Source of the DNA: Eretmocerus hayati
Lineage: Eukaryota > Arthropoda > Insecta > Hymenoptera > Aphelinidae
Direction of reading: 5' to 3'
Assembly: GCA_029851415.1 (NCBI GenBank)
Contig: CM056743.1
Location: forward strand, 2,728,001 to 2,792,000
DNA: 64,000 bases
The notes beneath the pieces were generated by a model. It saw only the letters and a program-made list of their open reading frames with translations. It was not told the origin of the DNA and made no database searches. A program made the position numbers and the translations under genes. Shown in pieces: positions 24,286 through 38,356 of this stretch; positions within the stretch are counted from its first letter, which is position 1, and each line of letters starts with the position of its first letter.

Positions 24286-25132
24286 CTGAAATCATAAATG
24301 AAAATCCCAAATGTTACACAACGCACAAAGTCAAGCTTTGAGTGAAAAAATTTGGCATTGAGGTACTCGACGTGTCCACGATTATGCAGAAAAATAATTT
24401 TTTTTTTTCTAAAGCATTGAGAGGGAAATGCGGATACATTTCAAGCAAGTGAGTGATTCTTCTTGAGTCGCGTGTTTTGTTTGTATGAGAGAGAAATGAA
24501 CAAAGGGAGTGAGAGTTGTGTGCCTCTACATCTCTATACAGAGAGTAAAGATTTCTGAGTAACGTATACTACAACCGAATGCAGTGAGAAGATTTCGTCA
24601 AGATCTTATCTTTGGAAATCACATCTGAAAGGGATAAGGAAATAACTTTCCTATGTGAACTTCTCACAGAATATATTTGGATGCGCGGCGAGCGGTTTCG
24701 ATACATTTTATGGACTTTCGTTCTTCGAAAAAGAGAAGATATAGACCAGGACTAAAATAATTTTGGTGGATTTCTCCAAACTGGGACGTTGAAAGTTTCA
24801 AAAAATTACAGTTCGTCTCGATTGAATTATTGATGTTCAGATAAATTGTATTCATTTCACTCTCAAGAGGACTCGAAACAAGATTTATTAGGCGTAAGAT
24901 GAAGATCGAATCTCTCTGATCCATGAGTGCATATCTAAAAAATATCAGTTTAATAGAGTCATCACTGCTTTTAAGCCACTCGATTCAACTACACGACTTT
25001 TTCATCTTTCCCGTGTATTTTCATTTGCCACAAAAGTGATAATAATATTGTAGAATAGTAATTAAGCCATACTATATCAGTACCAAACGTCAAACAATAT
25101 TTTCAAGGTATTTTTGCAGTTACAGACACATA
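24286..25132. other. Upstream of the visible NudC exons, nothing recognised
   Basis: AT-rich sequence. I looked on the minus strand for NudC N-terminal coding sequence and saw none. Confidence 0.4.
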
Positions 25133-25255
25133 CGCGCTGTAAGAAATTGGTTGAATTTTCAACCAACATTTGAACCCCGCTGGTTGAATTCAATCGGGTG
25201 TTCAAATATTCAACCAGTGTGGTTGAAGTTTTTTGAGTAAATTTTTTTCAGTGTG
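25133..25255. mobile_element. Small MITE built from GGTTGAA palindromes
   Basis: The ends GCGCTGTAAGAAATT and AATTTTTTTCAGTGTG are imperfect inverted repeats. The interior carries GGTTGAATTTTCAACC, a perfect 16-bp palindrome, CTGGTTGAATTCAATCGG, and TTCAACCAGTGTGGTTGAA. This compact nested structure suggests a short non-autonomous element. No target duplication could be fixed. Confidence 0.5.
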
Positions 25256-28200
25256 TTCATGCAGTTTTTTCCTATTATTGCAATGTAAAGTCATCATTAT
25301 TGGATGAAAAGTGAAGTTGTCTGCATGTTAATGATTTTTTGCATACCAGCACAGACTGATCATCTGTTCAAGTTTATACCAATTCTCATCCAGCAACTTT
25401 ATTCGTTCAGACTTCAACAATATCTCTATTGTTGAATCCCTTAGTCAGATTCACACCATCTTTCTATCGATTTGAACAGGTTTTGTATCACAACAGACAT
25501 TTTACTACGCAATTTATAACTTTAATCCTGACAGAAATTCAAGCTATAAATAAGTTGCCAACTTCTCAATAAACAATAACTCACGGGAGTCTCCTAAAAT
25601 TTACAAAACAATCCAACGAGATATGCCAAATCTCTCCTCGATTCACCCCGAAAGTATAAATATAATAATGTCTCAGTCTAGCTAAAAAAAAAATACGATT
25701 CTTCTGCCTCACGATTTTAGTATCACTCGTGTGATTAATAACCCAGCTAACATACATGCGATAGGAAGAGAACACGACACGTCCGGGCCATATGCACTGC
25801 ACATCAAACATCAGACCTCGCGAAAATTAATAGACCCAGAATTTGAGAAAAAAAAAAGGAAGGTGATGCAGGATCTTGTCTGCTGATGCAGTATTAAATC
25901 CCTTGCAGGCTATATGAAGGAGATCCTTTTGAAATAAGATATGGATCAGGAAGTTTCGCAACACGACAACCGACGACGGCACTCCTCCTTGATAATATCC
26001 TCGTGATGCTCTCTATTTGCCTCGATTCTCTGTCTGCCGTGCATGATCTCACGGTTCTATAAATTGTTAAATACATGTGCAAGTCATATTCGAGGTGTAC
26101 AATACACGAGCACGTAGGTAAGATAGAGTAGTACGTGTTGACAAAGGAAGCAAGCATTTTTCTGACTTTCTGAGTACTATACAATTCATCATAAAGTGTA
26201 TGAGTCGAGATGCATCGAAGCGTGGAAACGGATCATGGCTGTGAAAGACTCGCGCGAATTGATGCTTTTCTGTATCATTATTCCGAGACATTAAATATTC
26301 ATCATCTAAAATCCCACGCGTCGACATAAAATCTGGATATTTCTTTAAACCCAGACCATGTAGCCGCAATGCACGTTAGAATCACGTAAAACATTCGAAA
26401 AAACGTCACTCTATAGATCGGTCATCTAGAGCATCTTTATGAGATTTCTCACAATTTTGGATAATCATGAGTTTTCTAGGGGTATTTTTTTAGTCAAAAG
26501 AGTGCTATTCATACCACTGAAAACCCCCGTAGACTCAAACCCTATTAAAAATTCAGAAAATGTAAAATGGGGTTGGAAATTGTTAACAGATTCTCAACTA
26601 CCATACAAAATATTTGAGAGGGTCTGAAACAAGATTATGGAACCTCGAGGGGCATAAAACATTGATTCGAATTCACGAAATTTAAAATATTATAGATGGG
26701 CTCTGTAGGACTCACCTGGTCATCAAGTGATAACTTCAGAAATACATACAAAAGTTTGTTTCAGTTCACCTGAACGATCAATCGATAAGTCTGCACTTCC
26801 CGAGAATTTTCTTTTCAAACGTGTTTGAACGAATCTTTTGTAGCTTTCATGAGTTATTCTAATAGGAAGTGTTATCAGAAAAGCGTTGAAAGAGAAAAAA
26901 ATATGGGCAAGGCAAGTTTATTAGGGCTCAGTGACAAAAACAGGATATAAATTTACCTAGATGCAAAATTTTACAATTCTTGTAGTACGAGGTGAAATAA
27001 GGAAGACTAACAGTGAGAGTTTATTGAGTTTGGATAGGTTAACACTTTTATTGTACTTCATTTGCATCATAGCGGATTTATATTACGATATAGGCAATGA
27101 TCTATACAATAATATAGCTTCAACTTCGATGAATATTCAAAAGCCAACGTATGTATACAAAGGAAGGGGATTTTACAGTATTGCGATGAAGATGTAGGAA
27201 GTGGATGGAAAAAGTGTGGCACCAATTTATGGAGAACCAGATTCGAATGGGCTATATCGGAGAGATTAAGAAGAGTTGGTCTAAAAATTTCAGTGCCAAT
27301 AAACTTTTGAAACTGATTTAATTGAGAAAAAGATCTGAGCGTGAACTAGCCGCCAATGATTTTTATGTTGTTGCCGAAAACCACAACATATTTAGACTGA
27401 CTGGTCAATCGATTCTATATAAAGATCCCGAGAGAGCCAGCTTGATGAAAATGCAATGATATCTGCGATGATGAGATGAGATGTTCGTTTAGAATTGCAA
27501 AACTGTGAAAGTTACTTAAGATTTTTGGAGATTCGTCCATCTTTTTTTAATGTAAGAATTGAATGAATTCGCTATAAAATACAGTAATATGCATAATTAA
27601 AATCCAGTGAGCGGTAACACGTGATTATTAGTTACAGATAATGTACCAATAACCTTTTTTACAAGACTAAATACATCCAATTTGGCCCAAAAGTTCATTT
27701 TATCACATGCTGATATTGTTATCAGCTTTACATTTTTATAATTTGATAGCCAGGATGAGCGAGAACAGAGTAGCTAAAAGGGTCTTGGATTTTACACATA
27801 GCTATCAGCAATAGGGGGGGGGGGAGAAGTCTACGGATAAGAATTGTAAAAAAAGTATCGAAGAAAAGATAAGGTTAATGGGAAAGATCGAGCACAGGAG
27901 TCTAGCTTCAGGGAAGTATGGCACGATCGAGGGCGCGATTGGGAACGAGGACTCTCTAATCTACTAATAATGCACGAGGGCGAGCATAAATGAGCGACGA
28001 ATGGTGAACATATCTCTACTATATAGTACTTAGCTCACGGAGAGAATTTTCAACCCGAATGCGTTTATTTGCAACGGAAGAGAGGTACTTATCCATCTAC
28101 CCCTATCGAAAGTACAGAATTAGCACCAGCGATGAATGGACCTCAAATAAAACTAACGCTCAGTACGTCACCTCACCCAGAAACTGCCCAACATGCAACC

Positions 28201-30588
28201 ACATACTAAGGCAGCGGAATCCTTCCCGAAGCTGAAAACTAGCCAGGCTAGGTGCCAGTTGGATAGGTATATATACAAGCAGGAAAATAGATTGCCGAGA
28301 CAGTTGGGCCTCGTTGTCTGAAGATCTAAACGCGTGCACTCGAGAAAGCCATTGGATGGTGATGATGTATTATAGATGACTGAAGACCCGCATGATTTTT
28401 CAAGACTTTTGAAAAGGATATTGGGGCACAATGATGGTTTCGTTCAAAAGAAAATGGCCTACGATAAAAGGGTCATGTCCCAAATTGTTTTATTTTGCTT
28501 TTTCATTCGGTTGTACACGGTACAAAATGAACTTTTCACCGCACCTGTGGGGCCCCATACAAATTTCCTAAATATCTGAAACGCATTTTGATTTATCCTT
28601 TTCAATCATCTTCATCAAAAAATTGAGTCTTTTTTTTCAATAAAATCCATATATCTCGAATCCGATTGTAGATAATGGCAATGCGGTTCTCGGCATTCGA
28701 GAGGTCTTGAAAAAAACTATCGTAGTCGGCTTTGTAGGGTTGATTTTGAGGTTATAAGTGGTTTTATTACCGAGAAAAAGAGTGAAAAACACGAAAATTT
28801 CAATATTCCAGTACGCCATTTTTTCTATCCTTTGAAATAAGTGATATTTGATGACAAATGTTGGATTCTTTCGAGAAAAAATGGTCCCAAACATGTTTAT
28901 TAGCATCCTAAGGCCTATTCAGGCTATTTTCTGCAGATCTATTTTTCAAGCGATTGAAAGTCGTTTGAAACCGTAACCCTCCATTAACGAGTTATGTCAG
29001 ACAAAGCCACCAGGAGTATACCAGGATGACACATCAATTATTATTTTACATTGTCCATACCTTATGAAATTTGTTACAAACGATTACGTATCTCAATTAA
29101 GATACTGCACTCTCGATACAAAAGTTCCAGTCATATAAGAAAGATGAATGGTGATATCAGGTAGATCCCAACAGAGAAAATTCTCTTATGCATGAATTAA
29201 CAAAGGTATCCGCAACACATATAAGGAACCGCTTAATATAAATTTGCGGGAAGTAAGGCATCACATCTATAGTACGTTGACAGAATTGGGCAACCAAATT
29301 CTTTTGAATTTCTCGCTTAATACATAATGAGTTGTCACGTAATCATATACAGACCGTGGGATGATGCGCGAGCCGAATTCGATTACGATTAGTGTGACGA
29401 AGAGGTAATAATCATGATGATCCTTTATAGCTCAAAAAGTGGCACACACACGCGCCAAAAGTCCTATATGTATACATATGCGTGGCAAAATCGGATGTAA
29501 TTCTCTGTATTACAGTACTATGGTGTTTTGCTCACTTATCCTTTAAAAAGGAGTGACGCGTGCACGTTCTCACGTATACAATAATGCGGTTGACCCCGCG
29601 AGCTATGATACAATTCATTTTTTGGCATTGATTCGTCAACTAGCAAAAAAAAATTTGATTGTTCTGATCGTACTGTTGTATTATGCCGTGCGATGCTGGC
29701 GTCATCGAAAAACCCCAGAGATCTTGGAGTATAGGTGGGAGATGCAGACGCTTATTTTGAAAGAACAATGGTTGATAAATTTTGATGCCTAAACGGGTCC
29801 TGACAGTTAGTTGAGTCCTGCAATTTATTCATGATTTATATTGTGAATGATAGCTCTTGTGTTGAAGTTGCTTAAATTAGAATGACAATTTTATATTTGG
29901 TCGCCGAAAAGAAGAAACAGACGAGTTCATTTGCAGGCTCTGATGGTTTTTCGTGGTGCATAAATTTTTTTTTTTTTCTAAGACGCCTAATATGAGTGTC
30001 AGTTGGGCTTTCAGTGATTTGATCATTTTGTGCAATTCGTCAACGAATTCATGGTCGAGTATGTATTGAGATGTTGACAAAAAAGTTGCAGAGGCCAATG
30101 AAATCGAGATATTCCGGCAGTTGCGTAACTTAACCTTCCCGCGTATATTCCAGGTGATTCACGAGAGAGAAGTTGAACCAGTTGGGATACTCGTTGCGTG
30201 CTCTCGAAGCCTCGTGACTTTTTTTGAGACGAGAATTTGGTTGCATAATAATTGATGCTCTTTCTTACACACACACACAAGTTTACTCATACAATTTCTT
30301 GAAATTTCTCGTTTCAAGTACACACGAGATGATGTACTTGAAATTACTCTATAACAGGAACTTCAGAATCAAGCAGATTACGATGTTGATAATGATTATG
30401 ATCATCGTGTTCATTATGATGATGACGACGATACTCTGAAACTATTGTTTCTTTGTTACAACTTTGTTAGATCACTCGATGAAGTTATTAATTTAGTATT
30501 CAAAGGTCACCATATATGAGATTCTTCGATTGTAATTCTACAGCCGTACAAGACTTTCTCATCAATTCAAAATTAAATCATAAGTATG
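25256..30588. other. Gene-poor AT-rich DNA
   Basis: No exon with recognisable homology on either strand. It contains a GGGGGGGGGG run near 27813 and many short open frames lacking domains. The frame at 29553-29792 has one hydrophobic stretch (LIVLIVLLYYAV) but no further support. This may be a large NudC intron or true intergenic DNA. Confidence 0.35.
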
Positions 30589-31113
30589 TTAAGGAAGTAC
30601 CGCACCACTGGAGGGGGGAATTTTTACTACCTGAACAGAATCACGTGATGACTATCCTAAAAGTTGAGTTACGATCAATTGAAGCTCCCGGAGAGTTTTT
30701 GTAAGCCCAACAGTTATGGTTCTGGTGATATGAATCGACAAAATTTGACACTTTGTCTTAATCTTGACATATTCGTGACTTCATGTCTTATTTCCATCGA
30801 AAATATTTTTTTTCACATAAACGAGGTAGGCAATCATTTTGAAAAAAAGTTTACGATAACTTCAGAGGCTTCTGTATCTATGAAAAAATTTCTGTCAAAA
30901 ACTCAGCGTTAAGTTTCCTGATAGAGCTAAAAAACTGACACCTCCCATAAAACCACGGGTTAAATGACCGAAAATGGATTCGCCATAACTTTTGTCCCGG
31001 GTAGGCAAACTTCACCAAAATTCACATGGAGTCTTTTGATACTAATATCAACGTGTGTAACGAGTTTCATCAAAATCTCAGCGTTAAATCTCGTAGGTGC
31101 GGTACTTCCTTAA
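30589..31113. mobile_element. TTAA-flanked MITE with 14-bp terminal inverted repeats
   Basis: TTAA (30589-30592) is followed by GGAAGTACCGCACC. The right end reads GGTGCGGTACTTCC followed by TTAA (31110-31113). The 517-bp interior has no meaningful coding capacity. The sentence-like CTCAGCGTTAA occurs twice (about 30901 and 31078). Perfect 14-bp inverted termini within TTAA duplications fit a piggyBac-like non-autonomous element of a different family from that at 11481. Confidence 0.75.
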
Positions 31114-34100
31114 AGGTGTTGATGATACATGCCAATTAGGCCGTAGATTTTATAATGGAGGATGAATAATTGATCAAGCTTCCTAATCGCGATGACAAGC
31201 GTGTATTCTGAGATTATTCGCTGCCCTCATTAGTCCGTTCGCATAATAATCGGCGTAATGGAACTGAATAAAATTGACATCGCTTTGAGAGCGAGGATTC
31301 TTTATTTCTATGCACGTGTCTATGAATGACAAACCAAAAATTTCTCGTCGGTTGAATCTAGTATATCTGAAGAGATAATTAATAAAGTGTTTTTCCCACA
31401 CATAATCACCTATTTCTTGCGAATGAATGAATGAAAACAGCCGTGTAATTTCATTATCCGAAATCAAATCCTTAACTCCTTAAGTGATGCGTCATTGTAT
31501 GGAAGAGGGGTTTCCACTCATTCATTGACTTCTATAAAACTCTCCAGTAAAGAAAGTGATTTCTAATGTTTTGCTATTTCTTCTTGAAGGATGCATTAGG
31601 AAAATATTCGGAAATTTGGATCATTTTCTGAACAAAAACGCCTTACAGAAATCTCAATATTCACATTTCCCATAAATTTGAACCTAGGTATCAACATTTT
31701 TGACTCACCAAGATTATAAAAAAGGAGGATACAGAGTTGGCCCAAAGATTAAGCAATATTTCAACGCCCCGTAACTAGAATCAAATATGTAATCGGATCA
31801 GAAATCCGAGCTTAATGGAGTCACACGTTAGCACGTGATACCGTTATGACCATTTTCTGTGAATTCACAAAACTTGACTTTATAAAAAAGCTGACAGTGA
31901 TAATAAATTTGAGCATCAGAGTGCTGCATCATGCAATAGATATCAATAATCTCTTCCCCAGAATTGCATTCACGAGGAATTGCTGCATTTTTCGCATATT
32001 CGAACAGGACTGGAAGGACTTGATATAAGCTTTTGGCAAAAAGTAAACAAATTAGTCATCAGACTTCTTAGAGCACATTGTCAGACAAAAAACGAGCACC
32101 AGATTGTTGACCAACTTGTGACCAACACTCATAAAAATGGTTGTTCAGCTGAAAGAAGAGAACTCCTTCATTCGCAATATGAGATTTTTGATGCCTAGAC
32201 TCGAGTAATTATTACTATACGAGTTATCACCATTCCACAACCCCATAATTCAATGGTTTTGAATCGAAAAAGCACAGGCGACCAGCAAAAATAAATTTAG
32301 AAAAATAAAAGATGAACCTTGTTTCAGAGGGTACATCGGCATTTCTTTCGATGTGCAAGGAACCTACCTTGCCAACCTCTGGATCAAATTTGTTAAAAAT
32401 AAATAAAATTACACAATATTTTGAAAAAGTAGTTCCAAGAATGTGGGCAGACTTACGAGAGTCTCCACTATGCAAAAATTTGAAGTAGTCTATGCAAGCC
32501 TCATTAATTGGTTCTGTGAATTGTGATTTGCAATCGGGCATTTCTTAAAATACTCGATCAGCTCTCCATGGATCATCACAAAACTTTGCAAAGTCAAAAG
32601 TCTTATTAATATGCAGGTTATAGCGGAGCTATTTTTTGAAATACTGAATTATTTACTTAGAATGGATTTGGTATATTTTAATCAATTTCAAATTTCCGTC
32701 AGGTTAAGCTTTAGCATGCCCATAAACGAAACTCTACTCGCAAAACTTTCCACATAAATTACCGCCAACCCCCAATCAATTGACAAGAATGTTTCCTACG
32801 TTCGTCATCAAAAAAACATTCCACTTGCATCTAATTGGTTAAGCGCAAATTTCCTCAAACGAAGAGTACAGCAGTATTTCTTAAACTTTCCGATCTTTAC
32901 TCGCAAAATGAGACAGAATAAGCATCGATAAATTGGCTCTTGCTTTTCTCGCATAATTAAACAGGATAAATTTGCGGAATTTCAAGGGATACGCTTACGT
33001 ATGAAGGACCAGTCGATGCGTAAGCGCGAAAAAGGTAACATTATACATATAGCCCAGTGTATTACACCTTGGCACCGGGCGTCGATCCATGGATAATATA
33101 ATATATATATATGTGTGTGTGTATCCAAGAGCACGCAGAGAGCGCCATCAGGTCAAAGAACGTCCTTGCTCGTTTCGTGCGCCAAGCTCTCCGTTAATAA
33201 TGTACGTCCTCGCGTTCTTTCATACCCATACCACAGAATGACTGCGCATCATCATCGCAAGTATACATCTCTGATGTCTGACTTCTCTTTTTTTTCTCTA
33301 TACATCCAAGTATCTGTACATAATAATTTTTGTCCTCGTCTTAGTTATCGTTTGCTATGCTAAATGTACATCTCGTTTTGCTTGCCCGTCACGCGTAATC
33401 GTAATTTAAATGCATCTTTCAGCTCAGCCGCCAACACCATGAGACACTCTACGCAGATGTATGAACTACACACCTGGAATAGGTAGTTATGGGCACCCAT
33501 AATAAGCATAAGTAACTCATTTGTGCGAGGTCTATAAGGTTATAGCTAGCGTTATAATGCGTTATAAGCTGTGAGGTGGCAATGGGCGAGTGGGTTGGGA
33601 CAAACATTTCATGTGAACACTTGTATATGGGCATTATCGTGCAAAAGTACCCAGAACGTGTGCTGGTCTTCGATTTCGACGAACTAACTCCGAACCACTC
33701 CATTCAAATTTTGCTACACATATTATACTGAAATGCATTAGGCACGAGATATGCCGATTCGTCAAGCTATATTTTTTCATTTTCAGAGATGAAGGGCAGA
33801 AATGTTGGTGCCCTGGGCTTTGATTTTTCAAATTCTATGTATACCCATGGTCCAGCATCGGAGTAACCAACACAGTGGGTGTCCTTGAATTTTTTTCCTC
33901 AAAGTACAATGTTGAACCAACTATTTGTCATAGGTTCTATGACTAGAATGCTCAGATTATCCGGGCCATGTACCTCTTTCTATTGGTGGGATTTTCACTT
34001 AAAATGAGAATTGTTTCTGAAGTGCCAACAGCGCATCTTACATTCACTCTAAATCGCTTTGCTCTTGGCGAAATTTCGAGATAATAAATCTAATGATCAA

Positions 34101-37100
34101 ATGCCAGCGCGAGAAAAGGTTCAGGGTTCAAATTTTGAGTGCTGCAAGCATTCATAGCCGAAAATTAACGATGTAATCAATCATGCCAATTCCGTGGACA
34201 CCATGTTACCCCACTAGAAAACAATCTATCTGACCGGAAATAATTTCTTTCACCAATGTGTGATGGGAATCAATGAAACCCGCGCTGAGGAATTCCTACG
34301 TCAATTCTATCATTTTTACAGTCGCATTTAGGCCGAAATGTCAGTTTTGTGTCTATCAGTTCCGTAGACTCAAAAGCTGTTATCTGAAATATTCAACAGG
34401 ACAGATACACACAAAAAGGAACTTTTCCATACGTTCTATAACACACTTTGTACGACTCGATGCGAAAACTACGTGTTTCGACATCTCGTCGTATAAAAAA
34501 GCATATGCTGATCATTTCACATGCAAATAGAATGGAAAAATTGGCATACGCATGCGAAGATCCAATTTTGAACTTCCGGATTTTTGGACACAGAATATAT
34601 GTGAATTTGTGCGAAAATGCCCGTATAGGATCGGTCAGTGTACACTAATGGATGACACCATAAAGACAGCTTTTTGACATTTTCACAATTCTACAGTAGC
34701 ATTGGAGATGGATTATATGGGGACTTTTCCCCATCATCGGTCAAGTTATGTAAGGTTTGAACCGAAACTTTAGATTTGGCCTCCAGGTGTGTTTTTCTAT
34801 CTCCTCTAATGGTTGATGGAAATGAAATTTCGATATGCGCGAACGCTTGGTTGATTTCATTTCGCCAAACGATCTGAATATTATACGCTTCAGGATCGTT
34901 CAATTTCTTCCTTATTGCAAAATTTGTTACCGTGTTTTATCGATTTACTTTTTCTCTGTTTCAGATTACGAGGTAACGGAATTTTGAGTGGACGATTAAT
35001 GTTTTCGCCATCTTTTAATCTGAGAAGTTTTGATCAGGCACTGATACTGCATACCACTTTCATGTTACCAGAGTAGCCACGAAAATTGTTGAAAATATTT
35101 CTAATTTATTCATTTATATTCCACGCCAATCAAGAATTTGACCCAATGCCTCATTTCACTACTTTTCTTTTCCAGTTAGAGTCATTTCATTCCGACTAAA
35201 GTTTAGATCAATTCATCACACTCAGACTATTCAATTTGATGAAAGATAAGGAAAGTGAAAGCCATTTTTTGCTTTCCATCACTCATAGAATTTACACAGA
35301 TTTTAAAATATACTCCGAAAACCGTATAATTAGTAAAGGTTACACCCAAGGCGATATCTTTAAATACGTAAAGACGCTGAAATCGAGAGTGGAAAATGAA
35401 TCTTAGACCTGCTCTGTCAAGCAAAAACTATCAACCTATGGAACGAGGAAAATTAATCTCATATGATGATCAGAAATATATTCTTGAAAACCACTTTAGA
35501 CAACACGCGATATACCACTCTTGAAGAAACCATCATCATCAGAGAGAGTCAGTCGTTTGATTGGTAAGGAGTAAATTATGTTGATCATCAGTAAGAGAGA
35601 GATGCCTCAGTAAGTCAAGGTCTACATAAATATCCGATCGACAGATATAATTTATCCTTACCATAATATGTATAATACCAATATGTACATCGCATCCATA
35701 AAAAGAAAAAAAATTGCATTATTGGTGGGACAAACGTGGTAGTTTACTTCCATGGCATACATTACGATCGGCATTCATACGTAAAGAGTCCAACGAACTC
35801 TTTTTCTTTTGTTTGAAAAAAAAAAATTTTTTCCACGTCCCTGTAAGAATTCAAAAATAGCCTTCGTCGCGAAGGGCTTGTACGAATCGGATACGAAAGT
35901 TTTATTATAATACTTGTTTCCCGAGCGATCATCGCTCTTTCGGATGTCAAGGTTGTTCGAGGATGAGCAGAGAGAGAAGTATGTGTCCAAGAAATCGAAG
36001 CCTTTAACGCATAATGATTTATCGGATTCTGCACGTATATGTTACAAGGCTGCGATGCTGTTTGCAACTGGCTTTGTAATGCACCCTGTACACGATTCGA
36101 CGATTATTATCTGATACGTATACGAGACAAGTTTCCGAGTCTTCCAAGAGTAGCTTCCCTACTGAGCAGACCGTGGAAAAATTTTCAATTTCCTTCCGCA
36201 GACTCTTATTTCTTCACGATGATACATCCATTGGGAAAATTATGCTACCGAAAGGCATTAGCAAAATGATTTCTCAAATCGATATCACGAGCAAAATCAA
36301 GACCATTCGGATACAATTTGAGAATTATAGGCATCTCCCATTTTCTTTATGTGAAACTGAAAAAGTTTGTTCCAAATCTATATTTTTTGAATTCGTATTC
36401 ATCCTGACTCTCTCAAAAGGATCCGGGTGACGTGGAACAGAGTTTTTCCAGGATGCTTCATCGATTATGGCCAACACAAATAATAACGAGATCTTCAGAC
36501 TTGATGAAACTCTGTAACGCAATATATTGAAAACCGAAGCAGCTTTTAGTGAATTTTCACATTTGCCCGATTGGTGGTTCAGGGGGTGTTTGTCATCAAA
36601 ACTTCAAATTTTGCCTTATCCTTGTTTTATTTGATGCATTGGCTGGGTTTTCTGCCAAAACTAGCTGTTTTTGATACCAAAGTTACCTAAAGGCACTCGA
36701 AAAAAATACTACGTATTTTTTTCTCGTAGTGATATATTCAAGTTAGGCTCGATAAGCGAGGTAAAGGTGGTGAAGTGATACCACCACGATGTCCAGATGT
36801 AAATATGTACATTGGGGACTTAGTATGAGTTTGTGGACGACGGGTTTGAGGAGAGTGCTTCATTAGGTTGTCGAGCGGTCTGGCGTGGCACGCGCGGGCT
36901 GTGATTTATAAACTCAAAGTTTGCCGCGTCGTGTCGTCGCGCCCGACCAAAAAATTGCAAGTTTGGCAATTTGCAATTCGAACGACGCACCTTTTCGAGG
37001 TTCATCGCACTGTTGCGATGATAAACCAAGTATTGTGCAAGTGTGTACTACACACACACATGCATTATCGTTACAGATATGTCTATGAGAAAATTTTTAT

Positions 37101-37431
37101 CGAAAATTCGCTACTACAACTATGCAATGCATTGCGGAAAAATTTAGTTTTCTTCGTAAGATTACATGTTAAGAAGGCTGAAATGGGCCCAACAATAAAT
37201 TTTATGTGAGTTAAACGAATCCTACAAAACTACCAAGACGATGTTTCGACGCTGAACTAAAATTCTGAGCTGAATTTTAGCGGGAACTTGCTATTCCTAG
37301 TCCACTAGCTGACCAGCGTTAGCAAACTAAATGGTGAACTTCCAAAACCCTTATTTAGGTCACCCGAACTTCCGTGAGGAAGTATTAAAAAAAGATATTT
37401 TTGAATAAGAACGTGAGCCTTTAAGGAATCC
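31114..37431. other. Gene-poor AT-rich DNA
   Basis: No recognisable gene. A TATATATATGTGTGTGTG microsatellite lies at about 33097-33122. A CpG-richer patch occurs at about 36868-36995, with a small hairpin ATTGCAAGTTTGGCAATTTGCAAT near 36951-36975. The many overlapping open frames at 35760-36520 show no domain. Confidence 0.35.
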
Positions 37432-37600
37432 TTGGTATCACACGTTGGGTCGGAAAGCCGAAAAAGTGAAAGTTGCGTAAACATGGAATTTTCTGTTTGG
37501 ATGTGTTCCGGGGTATTCTCGTGGTCATTTTCTTCATCAAGAACCGAAAAAATCCGTAGGGGGGATTTGGAAAGAAATCGATTTTTCCGAGTTTTATCGT
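37432..37600 (+). repeat. Dispersed repeat, copy A
   Basis: The block from TATCACACGTTGGGTCGGAA through AACATGGAATTTTCTGTTTG, TGGTCATTTTCTTCATCA and AAAATCCGTAGGG aligns, in inverted orientation and about 75-80% identical by eye, with 40617-40757. The two copies bracket the hAT element. Confidence 0.6.
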
Positions 37601-38356
37601 ATTTTTCTCAAAAATCAAGTTCTATCGGCGCCGTTCATATCCGTTTCCCAGACTTTTATTAACTCCAAAAAATTGTCGGTGTATACTCAATCGACGGAAA
37701 GAGTCCTTATCTCACAGAATGCACGTGATGTCAGGATTGGGATCGAATGGAATTGGATCGTTCGAATTCAATTTTAAAGGAGCAGAAACGAACTTGTATG
37801 TTGTATCATGAATCCTCCAGATCTTCATTCACAATCAATGTACACAATGCCTGCTCATTCCGGACGGATCATCAAACATGATGTGATCCGTTAAATGCGC
37901 ATATAGAAAGGAACGATTTCACTGAATACACACCGAGATGTTCGTCCTTCTGACAGTATTCATGGAAGTCGTAATACACTGACTCAAATGCTTGTGCTCC
38001 ATATTCCTCGAGCCTGTGTCCGATCATGTCGATGTCGAGAATCATGGCGTAAGCTTCATCAACAGGCCATCAAGCTTCATGAAGCTCTACAATCGATGAT
38101 TCTGTCATCCTATATAGGGATTACTGAAATACCCGATTTCGAGGAGTTGTTTCGGAAATCTCTCGTGCGACTAGGATATTGAACCTCAAGACTCGTACCG
38201 AAACAAGCTCTTACTACCCAATTCAAGTAGCTAGAACTTCCACTTCATTCCGTACAGTGGGTATATATTCACTGTGAGATTTCTCAGAATTGGCAGTTGA
38301 TACCAGTTTCAATCCGTTACTCTGTTGGTCTAACCGGGGCTTTTCTTTTTGCATTC

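Noticed and set aside
29553..29792. Small membrane-protein-like frame
   Set aside because: A single hydrophobic stretch in AT-rich DNA is expected by chance; no other support.
36659..36690. GATACCAAAGTTACCTA, similar to the TTTGGTAC motifs of the 13225 element
   Set aside because: Isolated word without inverted ends; too little to call a repeat copy.
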